From Limosilactobacillus oris DSM 4864 (GTDB lineage Bacteria; Bacillota; Bacilli; Lactobacillales; Lactobacillaceae), in the NCBI RefSeq assembly GCF_001434465.1, contig NZ_AZGE01000018.1, positions 1 to 38,162 on the forward strand: 38,162 nt of DNA, given 5' to 3'. A program made the translations under genes and the position numbers. Shown in pieces: positions 1 through 9,413 of this stretch. Numbering within the stretch: the stretch's first letter is position 1; the number at the start of each line of letters is the position of its first letter. The notes beneath the pieces were generated by a model. It saw only the letters and a program-made list of their open reading frames with translations, was not told where the DNA came from and made no database searches.

Positions 1-28
1 TTTCGTCCAACTATGGGGGTTCACTTCA
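1..28. mobile_element. Terminal inverted repeat of an IS3-family (IS150-group-like) element, body off the left edge
   Basis: Read on the minus strand from position 28 outward, the sequence begins TGAAGTGAACCCCC and continues through AGTTGGACGA. This matches the general pattern of IS150-group ends (TG, a C-rich stretch, then GTTGGAC). A related 25-nt sequence beginning TGAAGTG sits in inverted orientation at the extreme right end. The element body would lie outside the window, so no transposase is visible. The assignment rests on remembered family patterns and on the match between the two window ends. Confidence 0.5.
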
Positions 29-74
29 AGATTTTGGATGCTTTTTCTCATTCCTCTTTACGCAGACACGAAGC

Positions 75-1049
75 CTAGCGGTTAAAGAGAGTGTCAATTG
101 ATTGGTGGTTGTGAATCCGAACAATGGCCTCTTTTAGGAGGTCTGCCACCGAAAGTTGGACCAGCTTAGGAAACTGCTTTTCCGCCGGCAGGTGAATCGT
201 ATCGGTGACCACTAGCTTCTCCAGGAGGGAATCCTGCAAAATGGTGGTTGCATCGGCAGATAGAACCGGATGGGTAGCCACCCCGTAAATTTTCTTAGCG
301 CCAAACTTGGCCAGGGCCTGTGCAGATAACTTCATCCGCACCCCCGTATCTACAATATCATCGACGACGAGGGCGGTCTTGCCCTTTACATCCCCAATGA
401 CATATTCAGGGACCTTCTGATTAGTTTGTTCCCGTACCTCGTCGGCCCGGTTGTCAATAATCGCGATGGGCGCCTTGATCCGTTCCGCAAACTTCCGTGC
501 AAAACTAACGCCGGCATGATCCGGTGCCACCACAACCGTTTCATCGTTAATCAAGTCATGCTTTGCAAAATAATCCGCAAAGAGGCTCGTCGTTTGCAAG
601 TGGTCGACCGGGATATCAAAGAATCCTTGAACTTGGGCAGCGTGCAGATCAATGGTTACCAGCCGGTCAATCTGGTCCATTTCCAGCAAGTTGGCAATCA
701 ATTTGGCGGTAATTGGTTCCCGACTCCGGGCCTTGCGATCCTGCCGAGCATAACCATAGTAAGGCATCACCACGTTAATTTTGGCCGCGCTAGCCCGCCG
801 CAGTGCATCCACCATGATTAATAGTTCCATCAAGTTGCTGTTGACCGGGTCGGAAACGGATTGAATTACGTATACCTCGCATCCCCGAACACTTTCGTCA
901 ATGGTAATCTTTATTTCACCATCAGCAAAGTGGTTAACAGAAGCCTTGCTGAGCGGCAGGCCGACCTTAGCGGCAATGGCTTCCGCTAAGGGCTGGTTTG
1001 AGTTCAAGGCAAACAACCGGACGTTTTGAGCATTCTTAATCTGCGTCAT
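75..1049 (-). CDS. prs: Ribose-phosphate pyrophosphokinase (PRPP synthetase), divergent paralogue
   Basis: Makes phosphoribosyl pyrophosphate from ribose 5-phosphate and ATP for nucleotide, histidine and tryptophan synthesis in the cytosol. At 324 residues it has the usual class I length. The catalytic flexible loop is present as KARSREPIT near residues 106-114, as are the FADGE segment (41-45) and DLHAAQVQGFFDIPVDH. Two loops depart from the canonical enzyme. The pyrophosphate loop reads PDHAGVSFARK (176-186) rather than the usual DHGGVTRAR type. The ribose-5-phosphate loop reads VDDIVDTGVRM (229-239) where most enzymes have DDMIDTAGT. The start has a GGAAG-type ribosome site. The gene lies 79 bp downstream of recD2. 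Lactobacilli often carry two prs genes; this is probably the second, less typical one, and its activity is not assured. Confidence 0.9.
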   Translation of the reverse strand: MTQIKNAQNVRLFALNSNQPLAEAIAAKVGLPLSKASVNHFADGEIKITIDESVRGCEVYVIQSVSDPVNSNLMELLIMVDALRRASAAKINVVMPYYGYARQDRKARSREPITAKLIANLLEMDQIDRLVTIDLHAAQVQGFFDIPVDHLQTTSLFADYFAKHDLINDETVVVAPDHAGVSFARKFAERIKAPIAIIDNRADEVREQTNQKVPEYVIGDVKGKTALVVDDIVDTGVRMKLSAQALAKFGAKKIYGVATHPVLSADATTILQDSLLEKLVVTDTIHLPAEKQFPKLVQLSVADLLKEAIVRIHNHQSIDTLFNR

Positions 1050-1128
1050 TGTTCTACTTCCTTTATTTTAACTAGCAGTGTGCAGTACACCGTTTATTAT
1101 CGCAACATTTTTCTTCGCAATCAAGCCC

Positions 1129-3573
1129 TTATAAGTCCTGGGGTTTAATTCCTGCCATCCCGATCAGGGGATCAATCGCCTGTTCAGCAATCAGGGCGGC
1201 GGTCAATATCTGGGGTCCCGACGAGGAATCGGTTGCTGAATCTGGCACTAATTCCTTATCAGCTACCGCGAGGGAATCATCCTTTGCCACTGCCGCCGGT
1301 TTTTCCGGCTTCGTTAGCTGCCACTTCTCCCGCAGCCGATTCAGCAGGGTCGTCTGTCGGTTTGTCCCCACATTGTGAACGGCCAACGCCATTGCCTGGG
1401 CTTCCCCCAGCAAGACCAGCTTATCGGCTGCCCGCGTGATCGCCGTATATACTAGGTTCCGTTGGAGCATCCGGCTGAATTGTCGGACGACCGGCATTAA
1501 AACCATTTTAAACTGACTCCCCTGCGATTTATGAATCGAAATAGCGTAGGCCAGCTGAATCTGGTTCCACTCCATCCGGTGATAATTAACCTCGTTTCCA
1601 TCAAAGTCGATCGTAATGGTTGCCCCCTTGGCGCCCTTCTTAGTCTCAATAGCAGTGATTTGGCCAATATCCCCATTAAAAACATTATTTTCGGGACTAT
1701 TGACCAGCTGCAGGACCTTGTCACCAACCCGGAAAACCTGACCACGAAACTCTACTTCCTGCTTATCCTTGGTCGGCGGGTTATAAACTGCTTGGGCTAG
1801 CTCATTCAGATTATCTACCCCGGCTGCTCCCCGATACATTGGTGCTAGAATCTGAACATCCTGGGCAGTATATCCTCGCTGTCGGCTTAGTTTAATAATT
1901 TGTTCCACCACGTCCGGGATCTGCCAGGCCTGGCAAGGGATAAACGACCGGTCAGCCTTTTTCGCCATCAGGTCGGCTGGGACCCGGCCAGCTTTGACAG
2001 CGTGTGCCAGTGGAATAATGGTGGAGTCAGCGGCTTGCCGGTGGATGTTTGTCAGTTCCACCTTTGGCAGCTCGGTAAAAGCCAGAAGATCGTAAAAGAC
2101 CTGTCCAGGCCCAACCGACGGCAACTGATCCTTATCCCCCACCAGCACCACGTGCATTGCGGTGGGAATTGCCTGAACGAGGGTTTTGAAGAGTAAAGTA
2201 TCGACCATCGACATTTCATCGACAATCAGCAATGAACCCTTTAAATCCCGCGCGTTAATATCCGTTGGCAATTCACGGCCGTTTAAGCCGAGCAAACGGT
2301 GAATCGTACTGGCAGGCAGGTCGGTAGCCTCACTCATCCGCTTAGCTGCCCGGCCAGTCGGCGCTGCCAGTAGCACTGGGAAGGGTTTGTCGCGGTAATC
2401 GTCAATCTCCAGTGAAAGTTGGTGAACCTTGGCGTAGCACTCCACGATTCCCCGGATAATCGTAGTTTTACCGGTCCCCGGTCCCCCAGTCAACAGCATG
2501 ACCTTATTATTAAGTGCCGTTTCAATTGCCCGGACCTGCACCTGGTCATACTTAATCCCGGTTTCCTCCTCTACCCGGCTCAGGGTCTTTTGAATCGTTT
2601 CCGCGGGAACTGCGCTCTCCTTCGCCTTTACTAGCCGGTCTAAGTGGTCTGCAATTTGGTATTCTGCCTTGTAGAGGGCCGTTGGGTAAAGTCGCTCGTC
2701 GTCATAGCTGATCTGGTGCTGCTTTTCCATCGCCACAATCTGATCAGCAATCACCGGAGCGGCGACCTGACCGTTACGGCCATCATTGAGCAGGCGCTGA
2801 GCGCTTACCAGCAGCGGTTTGGCACTGGTATAAGTATCACCAGTTGCCATCGTGAGGTCATCCAACGACTGAATAATGGCCGCCCTAATCCGTCGGGAGT
2901 CATCTCCAGCAATGCCTAACTTAGCGGCCACCTGGTCAGCCCGCCTGAAGCTGATCCCATCGATTTCCGCCGCTAGCTGGTACGGATTTTCACTGATAAT
3001 GTGGAGGGCATCCTCGCCGTAGTGGTCAACAATCGCACTGATCAGGTTGCTGCCGAAACCGTAATCGTTAAGGCCAATAATCACTTGGTCCAAGCCCTGG
3101 TTAGCCTGGAGGTTATCGATAATTGACTTTTTCACCGCGGAACGCAGCTTCAAACCGTCTAAGACATGCGGGTCCGCGCTAATCTTATCAATTGCTCCCG
3201 TCCCGAGGACATCAACTATCTTCTCCGCCGTTTTTTGGCCGACCCCCGGGAACTGTTTTCCTGCCAGAAATTCTACCAGTCCCGTCCGACTGGTCGGTTG
3301 GTTGACATGGTAGGAACTTGCCTGAAACTGCTGACCGTAGCGGGGGTGTTCCACCAGTTGGCCCTCAAAGCGGTACGTCTGGTCGTCGCTAAGGTCACCA
3401 AAACTGCCAGTTACCGTAATTTCGCCCTCTGACCAGTCGAAGTTAGCATCTTCGACCGATACCACCAGGACCTTAAAAAAGGAATCCGGACTCGAAAAAA
3501 TTTCCGACTGAACCTGACCAACAAAAAAAGACGGCTCCGTTGGCGTCTTAAATAGGTCCATCTCAGTTGCCAT
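1129..3573 (-). CDS. recD2: ATP-dependent DNA helicase RecD2 (RecD/TraA family)
   Basis: A superfamily 1B helicase with 5'-to-3' polarity, of the type found in bacteria without RecBCD and linked to DNA repair and replication fork maintenance. An N-terminal OB-like region is followed by helix-hairpin-helix segments (FPGVGQKTAEKI near 108-119). The motor has Walker A GGPGTGKTT near 363-371, motif II DEMSM, and C-terminal IHKSQGSQF and YTAITRA motifs. The ATG at 3573 (MATEMDLF) is chosen because GGAAAGG lies 8-9 bases upstream. The in-frame ATG at 3582 would abut that site, and upstream in-frame codons fall inside the TPR gene. This gives 814 residues, typical for RecD2. It follows the TPR gene by 19 bp and is probably co-transcribed with it. 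Confidence 0.95.
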   Translation of the reverse strand: MATEMDLFKTPTEPSFFVGQVQSEIFSSPDSFFKVLVVSVEDANFDWSEGEITVTGSFGDLSDDQTYRFEGQLVEHPRYGQQFQASSYHVNQPTSRTGLVEFLAGKQFPGVGQKTAEKIVDVLGTGAIDKISADPHVLDGLKLRSAVKKSIIDNLQANQGLDQVIIGLNDYGFGSNLISAIVDHYGEDALHIISENPYQLAAEIDGISFRRADQVAAKLGIAGDDSRRIRAAIIQSLDDLTMATGDTYTSAKPLLVSAQRLLNDGRNGQVAAPVIADQIVAMEKQHQISYDDERLYPTALYKAEYQIADHLDRLVKAKESAVPAETIQKTLSRVEEETGIKYDQVQVRAIETALNNKVMLLTGGPGTGKTTIIRGIVECYAKVHQLSLEIDDYRDKPFPVLLAAPTGRAAKRMSEATDLPASTIHRLLGLNGRELPTDINARDLKGSLLIVDEMSMVDTLLFKTLVQAIPTAMHVVLVGDKDQLPSVGPGQVFYDLLAFTELPKVELTNIHRQAADSTIIPLAHAVKAGRVPADLMAKKADRSFIPCQAWQIPDVVEQIIKLSRQRGYTAQDVQILAPMYRGAAGVDNLNELAQAVYNPPTKDKQEVEFRGQVFRVGDKVLQLVNSPENNVFNGDIGQITAIETKKGAKGATITIDFDGNEVNYHRMEWNQIQLAYAISIHKSQGSQFKMVLMPVVRQFSRMLQRNLVYTAITRAADKLVLLGEAQAMALAVHNVGTNRQTTLLNRLREKWQLTKPEKPAAVAKDDSLAVADKELVPDSATDSSSGPQILTAALIAEQAIDPLIGMAGIKPQDL

Positions 3574-3592
3574 TAAAGTCATCCTTTCCAAT

Positions 3593-4270
3593 CTATTTCT
3601 TTTTCGTTGCTTGCAAGGTCTTTTCGATCTCTGCCAGGCGCTGCTCACTCTTCTTGTAATAAGCAGGGTCAAGCTGCTGCGCCTGGGTCAGGTAGTCCTG
3701 GTAGGGCTCACCCAAGACCATTGCCACAATGCCCCGGTTAAACTGGGTATCTGCCCGTCCAGGATGGCGCTGTAAGATTACGTCATAGTACTTCTTAGCC
3801 GCAGTGAATTCGCCGAGAGCCAGCAGGGAATCCCCTAAGACCTGGTTGATGGCCGGGTCAGCTGGGCGTAGTTCATGGGCTGTTACCCCATAGGCCACGG
3901 CCTGCTTATGCTGCCCCTTCTTCATATAGCTCTGGGCTAGCATTAAGTAGGAATCCGCCTTAATCTTGGGGTCCTCAATCTTGTTGTAGAGTTTGATTGC
4001 CGCGTCAGTCTTGCCAACCTCGTAGTAAAGGTTCCCGAGACCGTAGTTCAATAGGTCAATCGCTGTCTGGTCCTTCTTGGCTTCGAAGATCCCCAGGGCC
4101 TTCATGAATAATTCTTCGGCCTGTTGGTAGTCATTTAACCGGGTCAGCAAAGAGCCCAGATCGTAATAGTTATTGACCTTCTCAGGATGTTCGTCAATTG
4201 CGCGGATCAGCTTGTGAACTAGTTTTTCGGTTTCCCGTTTTTGCTTTGCTTGAAATTCTTCGTTATTCAT
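3593..4270 (-). CDS. Tetratricopeptide repeat protein
   Basis: A cytosolic protein of 225 residues built of TPR helices, with segments such as YYDLGSLLTRLNDYQQAEELFMKAL, DSYLMLAQSYMKKGQHKQAVAYG and AINQVLGDSLLALGEFTAAKKYYDVIL split into repeat units. TPR proteins are protein-protein interaction scaffolds; no catalytic motif is visible and the partner is unknown. The start at 4270 (MNNEEF) follows an AGGTGA ribosome site; the longer reading frame runs back into the phosphatase gene and is rejected. The gene sits 13 bp after the histidine phosphatase and 19 bp before recD2, the order seen widely in lactobacilli, where it is annotated only as a TPR protein. Confidence 0.88.
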   Translation of the reverse strand: MNNEEFQAKQKRETEKLVHKLIRAIDEHPEKVNNYYDLGSLLTRLNDYQQAEELFMKALGIFEAKKDQTAIDLLNYGLGNLYYEVGKTDAAIKLYNKIEDPKIKADSYLMLAQSYMKKGQHKQAVAYGVTAHELRPADPAINQVLGDSLLALGEFTAAKKYYDVILQRHPGRADTQFNRGIVAMVLGEPYQDYLTQAQQLDPAYYKKSEQRLAEIEKTLQATKKK

Positions 4271-4283
4271 CACAATCACCTCA

Positions 4284-4940
4284 TTAAATGGTATCGGTTG
4301 GGTCCAGTCTTGTCTTGTGCAAATAGGAAGTATCATTCCAGCGCTCCAGCTCGAAGTGCTCTGCGTCACTGGTCGACAGGATAGTCGTGGAAGTATTGCT
4401 CAAGCCGCCACGGTCTTTCAGGTGCGGCAGCGGCGTCCCAATCAAGGCGTTGATCGTAGCGTTCAGAGCCGCGCCGTGTGACACCACTAGGATGTTAGCA
4501 GCAGGGTTGAGCCGACAATACTCCTTGATTGCGGAACCGACCCGGGTAATTACCTGGGCAAAGCTCTCGCTCCCGGTTACCCGTTCGTCATACTGGTCCG
4601 GGTGATGGCGGAAGTTATGGAGCTCTTCCGGCCACTTCTCCGCCACATCCGCAAAGTGCATTCCCTCCATTTTGCCGAGGTTGAACTCCATTAACCGGCT
4701 GTCAATAGTCAGGCGAACTGGCTGTTCCAACCGGTCAAGCAGCTTTTGGGCAGTCACCCGTGCCCGCTTCAACGGACTAGCATAGGCATGGGCAAACCGT
4801 ACATCCCGCAGAGAATCCGCCAGCAGGTTGATTTCCTGGTAGCTAGTCGCCAGCAAGGGCGAATCACCGTGCGCCCCCTGGTAGCGCGACTCAAGGTTCC
4901 ATTCAGTTTTTCCATGACGAATCAAGTACACTTTTGTCAT
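4284..4940 (-). CDS. Histidine phosphatase family protein (phosphoglycerate mutase-like)
   Basis: A member of the histidine phosphatase superfamily, 218 residues. The N-terminus carries the signature LIRHGKTEW with the phospho-accepting His at residue 9 and Arg at 8. The second catalytic His lies in VVSHGAALN near residue 155, and a catalytic Glu is likely in the FNLGKMEGM segment. Its length and the absence of the longer dPGM insertion suggest a broad-specificity phosphatase of the GpmB/PhoE type rather than the glycolytic mutase. It is first in a run with the TPR gene and recD2. The substrate cannot be told from sequence. Confidence 0.88.
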   Translation of the reverse strand: MTKVYLIRHGKTEWNLESRYQGAHGDSPLLATSYQEINLLADSLRDVRFAHAYASPLKRARVTAQKLLDRLEQPVRLTIDSRLMEFNLGKMEGMHFADVAEKWPEELHNFRHHPDQYDERVTGSESFAQVITRVGSAIKEYCRLNPAANILVVSHGAALNATINALIGTPLPHLKDRGGLSNTSTTILSTSDAEHFELERWNDTSYLHKTRLDPTDTI

Positions 4941-4988
4941 TATCTATCGCAGACCTTTTTAATTAATATCTTACCAGAAAAAATTATA

Positions 4989-4994
4989 ATTGTT
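4989..4994 (-). promoter_or_regulatory. Candidate -10 element upstream of the phosphatase-TPR-recD2 operon
   Basis: The intergenic region between mnmA and the phosphatase gene (4941-5088) is AT-rich near the phosphatase. On the minus strand it holds a perfect TATAAT, about 50 bases before the start codon. No good -35 hexamer lies 16-18 bases upstream, so this is only a candidate promoter. Confidence 0.35.
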
Positions 4995-5033
4995 CACTCT
5001 TGTTTTTTCGAATATGTATGCCGGGAGGGGAAA

Positions 5034-5058
5034 AGGCAGCCCTGACAGTTCTGCCCCG
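5034..5058 (-). terminator. Weak candidate terminator after mnmA
   Basis: On the minus strand GGCAG, an 11-base loop and CTGCC are followed by TTTT. The five-pair stem is short, so termination may be partial. Confidence 0.3.
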
Positions 5059-5088
5059 CCGTTCTCCCCAGTAATATGTTGCTAATGG

Positions 5089-6225
<1,137 letters not shown>

Positions 6226-6295
6226 TTATCACCATCATTTCAAATAGATTCTGGAATAATCTACGATTGAAGGTCGCATGCATCCAGTATTGCCT

Positions 6296-6304
6296 ATTGT
6301 ACCA
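6296..6304 (-). promoter_or_regulatory. Candidate extended -10 promoter of mnmA
   Basis: On the minus strand the bases read TGGTACAAT, an extended -10 (TGn plus TACAAT, five of six matches). It lies about 73 bases before the mnmA start and just after the DUF1831 stop. No convincing -35 is seen, which extended -10 promoters can tolerate. Confidence 0.45.
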
Positions 6305-6329
6305 AAGTCCACCAGTCGCTGCACAGATT

Positions 6330-6680
6330 TTAATCCGCCCGCGTACTAATGAAGACCTTTCTTTTGAGCATTTCATCTAAAATAAAGTGATACTGTTCGA
6401 CAAATTCGGCCGCCCGCTGGTGGGTAAAGATGTTGATCCGCCGGGCACCGTTGCCCGTCACGGTCTCCATCTTAAAGCCCGTCAGGTCAGCGTTAATTAA
6501 AATACGCAGACGGGCAACCGGCTTGAAGGGGTTGTCAGTGTCAAGGCTCCCCTTGTATTCAAAGTTGCCCCGCCGGGTTTCCTCAAAGCCCAGGTCGGTC
6601 AGCGTATACTTCTTTACTTCTGGACTTAACGTATAGGTATCCTGGTCACCCGGTAAGCGAACGCTCTTAGTAAATTCCAT
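6330..6680 (-). CDS. DUF1831 family protein
   Basis: A small soluble protein of 116 residues of a family found mainly in Lactobacillales, often next to a cysteine desulfurase gene. The function is unknown; the family has been loosely labelled as amino acid metabolism. There is no signal peptide or membrane segment. Recognisable segments are LTDLGFEETRRGNFEYKGSL and LRILINADLTGFKMETVTG, given here only in part. The ATG at 6680 is one base after the desulfurase stop, with GGAGG about 9 bases upstream inside that gene, so the two are probably translationally coupled. A role in sulfur transfer is an inference from this coupling. Confidence 0.85.
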   Translation of the reverse strand: MEFTKSVRLPGDQDTYTLSPEVKKYTLTDLGFEETRRGNFEYKGSLDTDNPFKPVARLRILINADLTGFKMETVTGNGARRINIFTHQRAAEFVEQYHFILDEMLKRKVFISTRAD

Positions 6681-6681
6681 C

Positions 6682-7845
6682 CTAGTCAGCCTCCTTTGTC
6701 TGCTTGAGTTGGTTAACAATCTTGACAATTGCCGCAATCAGCTTATCAACGTCCTCTTCGGTATTGAGGGCGCCAAAGCTGATTCGGATGGACTCGCTAA
6801 TCCGGGGACTATCCGCTCCAAACATTGCCGTTAACACATGGGAAGGTTCGATACTTCCGGCGGTACATGCCGAGCCACCGGAAACGGCAATACCAGCCAG
6901 ATCGAGGTCGGTCTGCATGATGTAGGTAGAAATTCCCTTGAACCAGATATTCAAGATTTGGTTGAGGTTATCCGGCTTGATCTCACCGTTAACCGCAAAG
7001 TCAATCCCGTTTTCGGTCAGTCCCTGGACAATTTTCTGCTTGAAGTGGTAGAACCGCTCCCGCCGGGCCTGTTTCTCCTCAGGACTGTCAATAGTGACCG
7101 CCTTGGCAAAGGCCGCCACGGCTGGCACGTTTTCGGTCCCGGCCCGCCGTTTGGTTTCCTGGTCGCCACCCTTGAGGTAGCTCGGGAAGTTGATGCCATC
7201 CCGCCGGTAGAGGAAGCCCATCATCTTCGGTCCGTTGAGCTTATGGGCCGAAGTTGACAGGAGGTCGATGTGGTCCCGTTTGACGTCAATCGGCAGCAGG
7301 CCATAGGTTTGCACCGCATCCGTGTGGAACCAGGCCTGGTGGTCCTTTAAGATTTCACCAATTTCGTGAATCGGCATCCGGCTGCCCACTTCGTTGTTAC
7401 CTGACATGATTGTAACCAGGATCGTATCGTCACGCAGGGCCGCCTTGAAATCATCCAGTGAAATATTCCCGTTCTCGTCGACGGGCAGGTAGGTGACCTC
7501 AAAACCCTGTTCCTCCAGATAATGCAGGGGTTTGAGCACGGCCTCGTGTTCAATGGCGGTGGTGATGATGTGCTTACCCAAATTTTGCCGGGTCATGGCC
7601 GTCTGAATAATTGCGGTGTTGTCACCCTCGGTTCCCCCGCTGGTCAGGACAATTTCGTTATCATCGGCGTTGATACTCTGGGCTAAGACGTGCCGGCTAT
7701 TTTCCAGTACTAATTTAGCTTCCCGACCATAGGAATAACCCGTAGAGGCATTCCCCCAACTCTTCTTCATCTGGGTGGTCATCTCATCGATTACGGCCGG
7801 CGTCATCGGCGTCGTGGCCGCATTATCCAAGTATATCTCCTTCAT
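6682..7845 (-). CDS. iscS: Cysteine desulfurase (NifS/IscS family)
   Basis: A PLP-dependent enzyme that takes sulfur from L-cysteine to form a protein persulfide, releasing alanine. The 387 residues are typical. The N-terminus is MKEIYLDNAATTP, the PLP lysine is in STSAHKLNGPK (Lys202), and the catalytic cysteine lies in GGSACTAGS (Cys327). No isc or suf scaffold gene is nearby; the neighbours are DUF1831 and mnmA, so its likely job here is supplying sulfur for tRNA thiolation, as the dedicated desulfurase YrvO does in Bacillus. That substrate assignment is inferred from context. Confidence 0.94.
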   Translation of the reverse strand: MKEIYLDNAATTPMTPAVIDEMTTQMKKSWGNASTGYSYGREAKLVLENSRHVLAQSINADDNEIVLTSGGTEGDNTAIIQTAMTRQNLGKHIITTAIEHEAVLKPLHYLEEQGFEVTYLPVDENGNISLDDFKAALRDDTILVTIMSGNNEVGSRMPIHEIGEILKDHQAWFHTDAVQTYGLLPIDVKRDHIDLLSTSAHKLNGPKMMGFLYRRDGINFPSYLKGGDQETKRRAGTENVPAVAAFAKAVTIDSPEEKQARRERFYHFKQKIVQGLTENGIDFAVNGEIKPDNLNQILNIWFKGISTYIMQTDLDLAGIAVSGGSACTAGSIEPSHVLTAMFGADSPRISESIRISFGALNTEEDVDKLIAAIVKIVNQLKQTKEAD

Positions 7846-7862
7846 CAGTCCCGTTCCTTTCC

Positions 7863-8558
7863 CTAAACTGCAAGGTCCTTAAAAAGCTGCAGCAGCATTG
7901 CCGCCGACCGCTTGCCAGCCTCGATGATAAACTCGTCAAAGCTGACTCCGGCCTCTTCATCCCCGGTGTCGGACATTGCCCGGACCACCACATACGGCAC
8001 CTGGTGGTCAGTGGCTACCTGACCGACCGCGGCCCCTTCCATTTCACTGGAGAGGGCATCCGGGAAGTGGGCTAAGATTTGTTTGATGGCGTCTTGACTG
8101 GCGATGAACTGGTCACCGGAAACAATCAGGCCCTGCTTGACTGTCAAGCCAGTCTGCTCACCAGCCTTGGCGAGGGCGTCCCCCCACTTCTTTGAGGCGG
8201 CAAAACGGGGTTCCTTGCCTGGCAGCTGACCGTACTGGTAGTCGAAGGCCGTTGCGTCAACGTCGTGGTAGGCCGTTGCCGTGGAAATTACGACATCCCC
8301 CACGTGAAGACCATCGCCAATGCCGCCGGCAGAGCCAGAGTTAATTACCACGTCGGCGCCACAATCGGTAATGAGGTGTTCAGTGGTGATTCCGGCTTCG
8401 ACCTTGCCAATTCCAGCTTCGACCAGCACCACGTCCTGGCCGCTGATCTGACCAAAGTAGTAGTCCTTGCCACCAATCTGCTTCGTACTTTCGTTCGTTA
8501 ATTGCGCCTTCAGTTCCTTAATTTCTTCTGGCATCGCGCAGATAATTCCAAATCGCAT
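7863..8558 (-). CDS. mtnN: 5'-methylthioadenosine/S-adenosylhomocysteine nucleosidase
   Basis: Cleaves S-adenosylhomocysteine and methylthioadenosine to adenine plus the thioribose product, recycling by-products of methylation and feeding the LuxS/homocysteine route. The 231 residues are the usual length. The catalytic Glu12 is in CAMPEEI and the catalytic Asp197 in RAMSDTGDE; SGSAGGIGDG (74-83) and SEMEGAAVG (171-179) form the phosphorylase-fold active site. GAGGAG precedes the ATG. It sits inside the csp-nudF-iscS operon, 17 bp before iscS, grouping sulfur amino acid salvage with sulfur transfer. Confidence 0.96.
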   Translation of the reverse strand: MRFGIICAMPEEIKELKAQLTNESTKQIGGKDYYFGQISGQDVVLVEAGIGKVEAGITTEHLITDCGADVVINSGSAGGIGDGLHVGDVVISTATAYHDVDATAFDYQYGQLPGKEPRFAASKKWGDALAKAGEQTGLTVKQGLIVSGDQFIASQDAIKQILAHFPDALSSEMEGAAVGQVATDHQVPYVVVRAMSDTGDEEAGVSFDEFIIEAGKRSAAMLLQLFKDLAV

Positions 8559-8572
8559 TTTTCCACTCCTCT

Positions 8573-8860
8573 TTAACCTACAAAAAATAAAATCAAGTAC
8601 ACAACAATAATCGCCGCTAGTAGGGCGACGATTGCAATATTTAGTTTTCTCCTTAGCACCGCCGTTTTCTGTTCAGCGGTCAGCTGCTGGTGCTCGCTTG
8701 CAAACTGCCGCCGGCCCATCTCCGGTGAGTCCTGAAGAGGCGGTTCAGTATCTGCTGGGCGGGCACTTGTCCCCTGGCGCTGCTGACGAGCAAGCTGTTC
8801 CCGGTATTCACGCCGGGACAGTGGTTGCTCATCAAAGGACTGTTTGTTATCTGCCGTCAT
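8573..8860 (-). CDS. Small membrane protein, uncharacterised
   Basis: A 95-residue protein. Residues 1-70 are polar and charged, rich in Gln, Arg and Glu (SRREYREQLARQQRQ near the N-terminus), and probably partly disordered. Residues about 73-94 form one hydrophobic segment, so it is likely a C-tail-anchored membrane protein with its N-terminus in the cytosol. The start overlaps the end of the Nudix gene by 14 bases, with GGGGGATG just upstream, which points to translational coupling. I do not recognise a functional family; similar small proteins occur at this place in other lactobacilli. Confidence 0.75.
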   Translation of the reverse strand: MTADNKQSFDEQPLSRREYREQLARQQRQGTSARPADTEPPLQDSPEMGRRQFASEHQQLTAEQKTAVLRRKLNIAIVALLAAIIVVYLILFFVG

Positions 8861-9401
8861 TGTTCATCCCCCGCCAGTAGTAAATTGCCATAATAGTCTT
8901 AGCGTCTTCAATCTCGCCCCGGTCAATCATCGCCAGGGCCTGGTCTAAGGTCACCGTTTGCAAGGCGAGCTGTTCATCGGCATCCTGGGGCAGTTCGTGG
9001 TCGACCGGCCGCAAACCGGTTGCCAAGTAAAGGGTCATATATTCGTCCATACAGCCCACCGAAGTGTAGAAGCCGGAGAGCTTAGTCAGGTTTGCTGCTT
9101 GGTAGCGGGTCTCTTCATTCAATTCGCGAACGGCAGCATGGTCAGCACTCGCCTGGTCGCGTGAATCAACCTTGCCAGCAGGGATTTCCAAGGTGGTTTT
9201 CGCAATGGGCGCCCGCCACTGCTTCTCCAGCAGCATCTGGTGGTCATCGGTTAGCGCTAGTAAAGCGACGGCCGGCGCATGGTGGACAATCTCCCGCTGG
9301 GCCAGTTGCCCGTGCGGCGTCTGAACCTGCTGAACCTCCACTTCAATCAAGTGGCCCTTAAAAACCGTCTTGCTGCTAACCGGCTTTTCTTCAAACTGCA
9401 T
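8847..9401 (-). CDS. nudF: NudF-type Nudix hydrolase (ADP-ribose pyrophosphatase)
   Basis: Probably hydrolyses ADP-ribose to AMP and ribose 5-phosphate. The 184 residues and the layout fit the NudF group: an N-terminal beta domain (KTVFKGHLIEVEVQQV), then the Nudix box, then a C-terminal helix. The Nudix helix ends in RELNEET, carrying the metal-binding glutamates. The box is atypical: 15 residues separate the first Gly from the Arg-Glu pair instead of 13, and the late conserved Gly is Arg (ETRY). GGAGG precedes the start and overlaps the csp stop codon, giving tight spacing in the operon. Confidence 0.88.
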   Translation of the reverse strand: MQFEEKPVSSKTVFKGHLIEVEVQQVQTPHGQLAQREIVHHAPAVALLALTDDHQMLLEKQWRAPIAKTTLEIPAGKVDSRDQASADHAAVRELNEETRYQAANLTKLSGFYTSVGCMDEYMTLYLATGLRPVDHELPQDADEQLALQTVTLDQALAMIDRGEIEDAKTIMAIYYWRGMNNDGR

Positions 9402-9413
9402 CCTCTTTCCTCC

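Noticed and set aside
3574-3672. N-terminal extension of RecD2
   Set aside because: The extra residues are encoded inside the end of the TPR gene, are rich in Arg and Lys without family resemblance, and the ribosome site fits the ATG at 3573.
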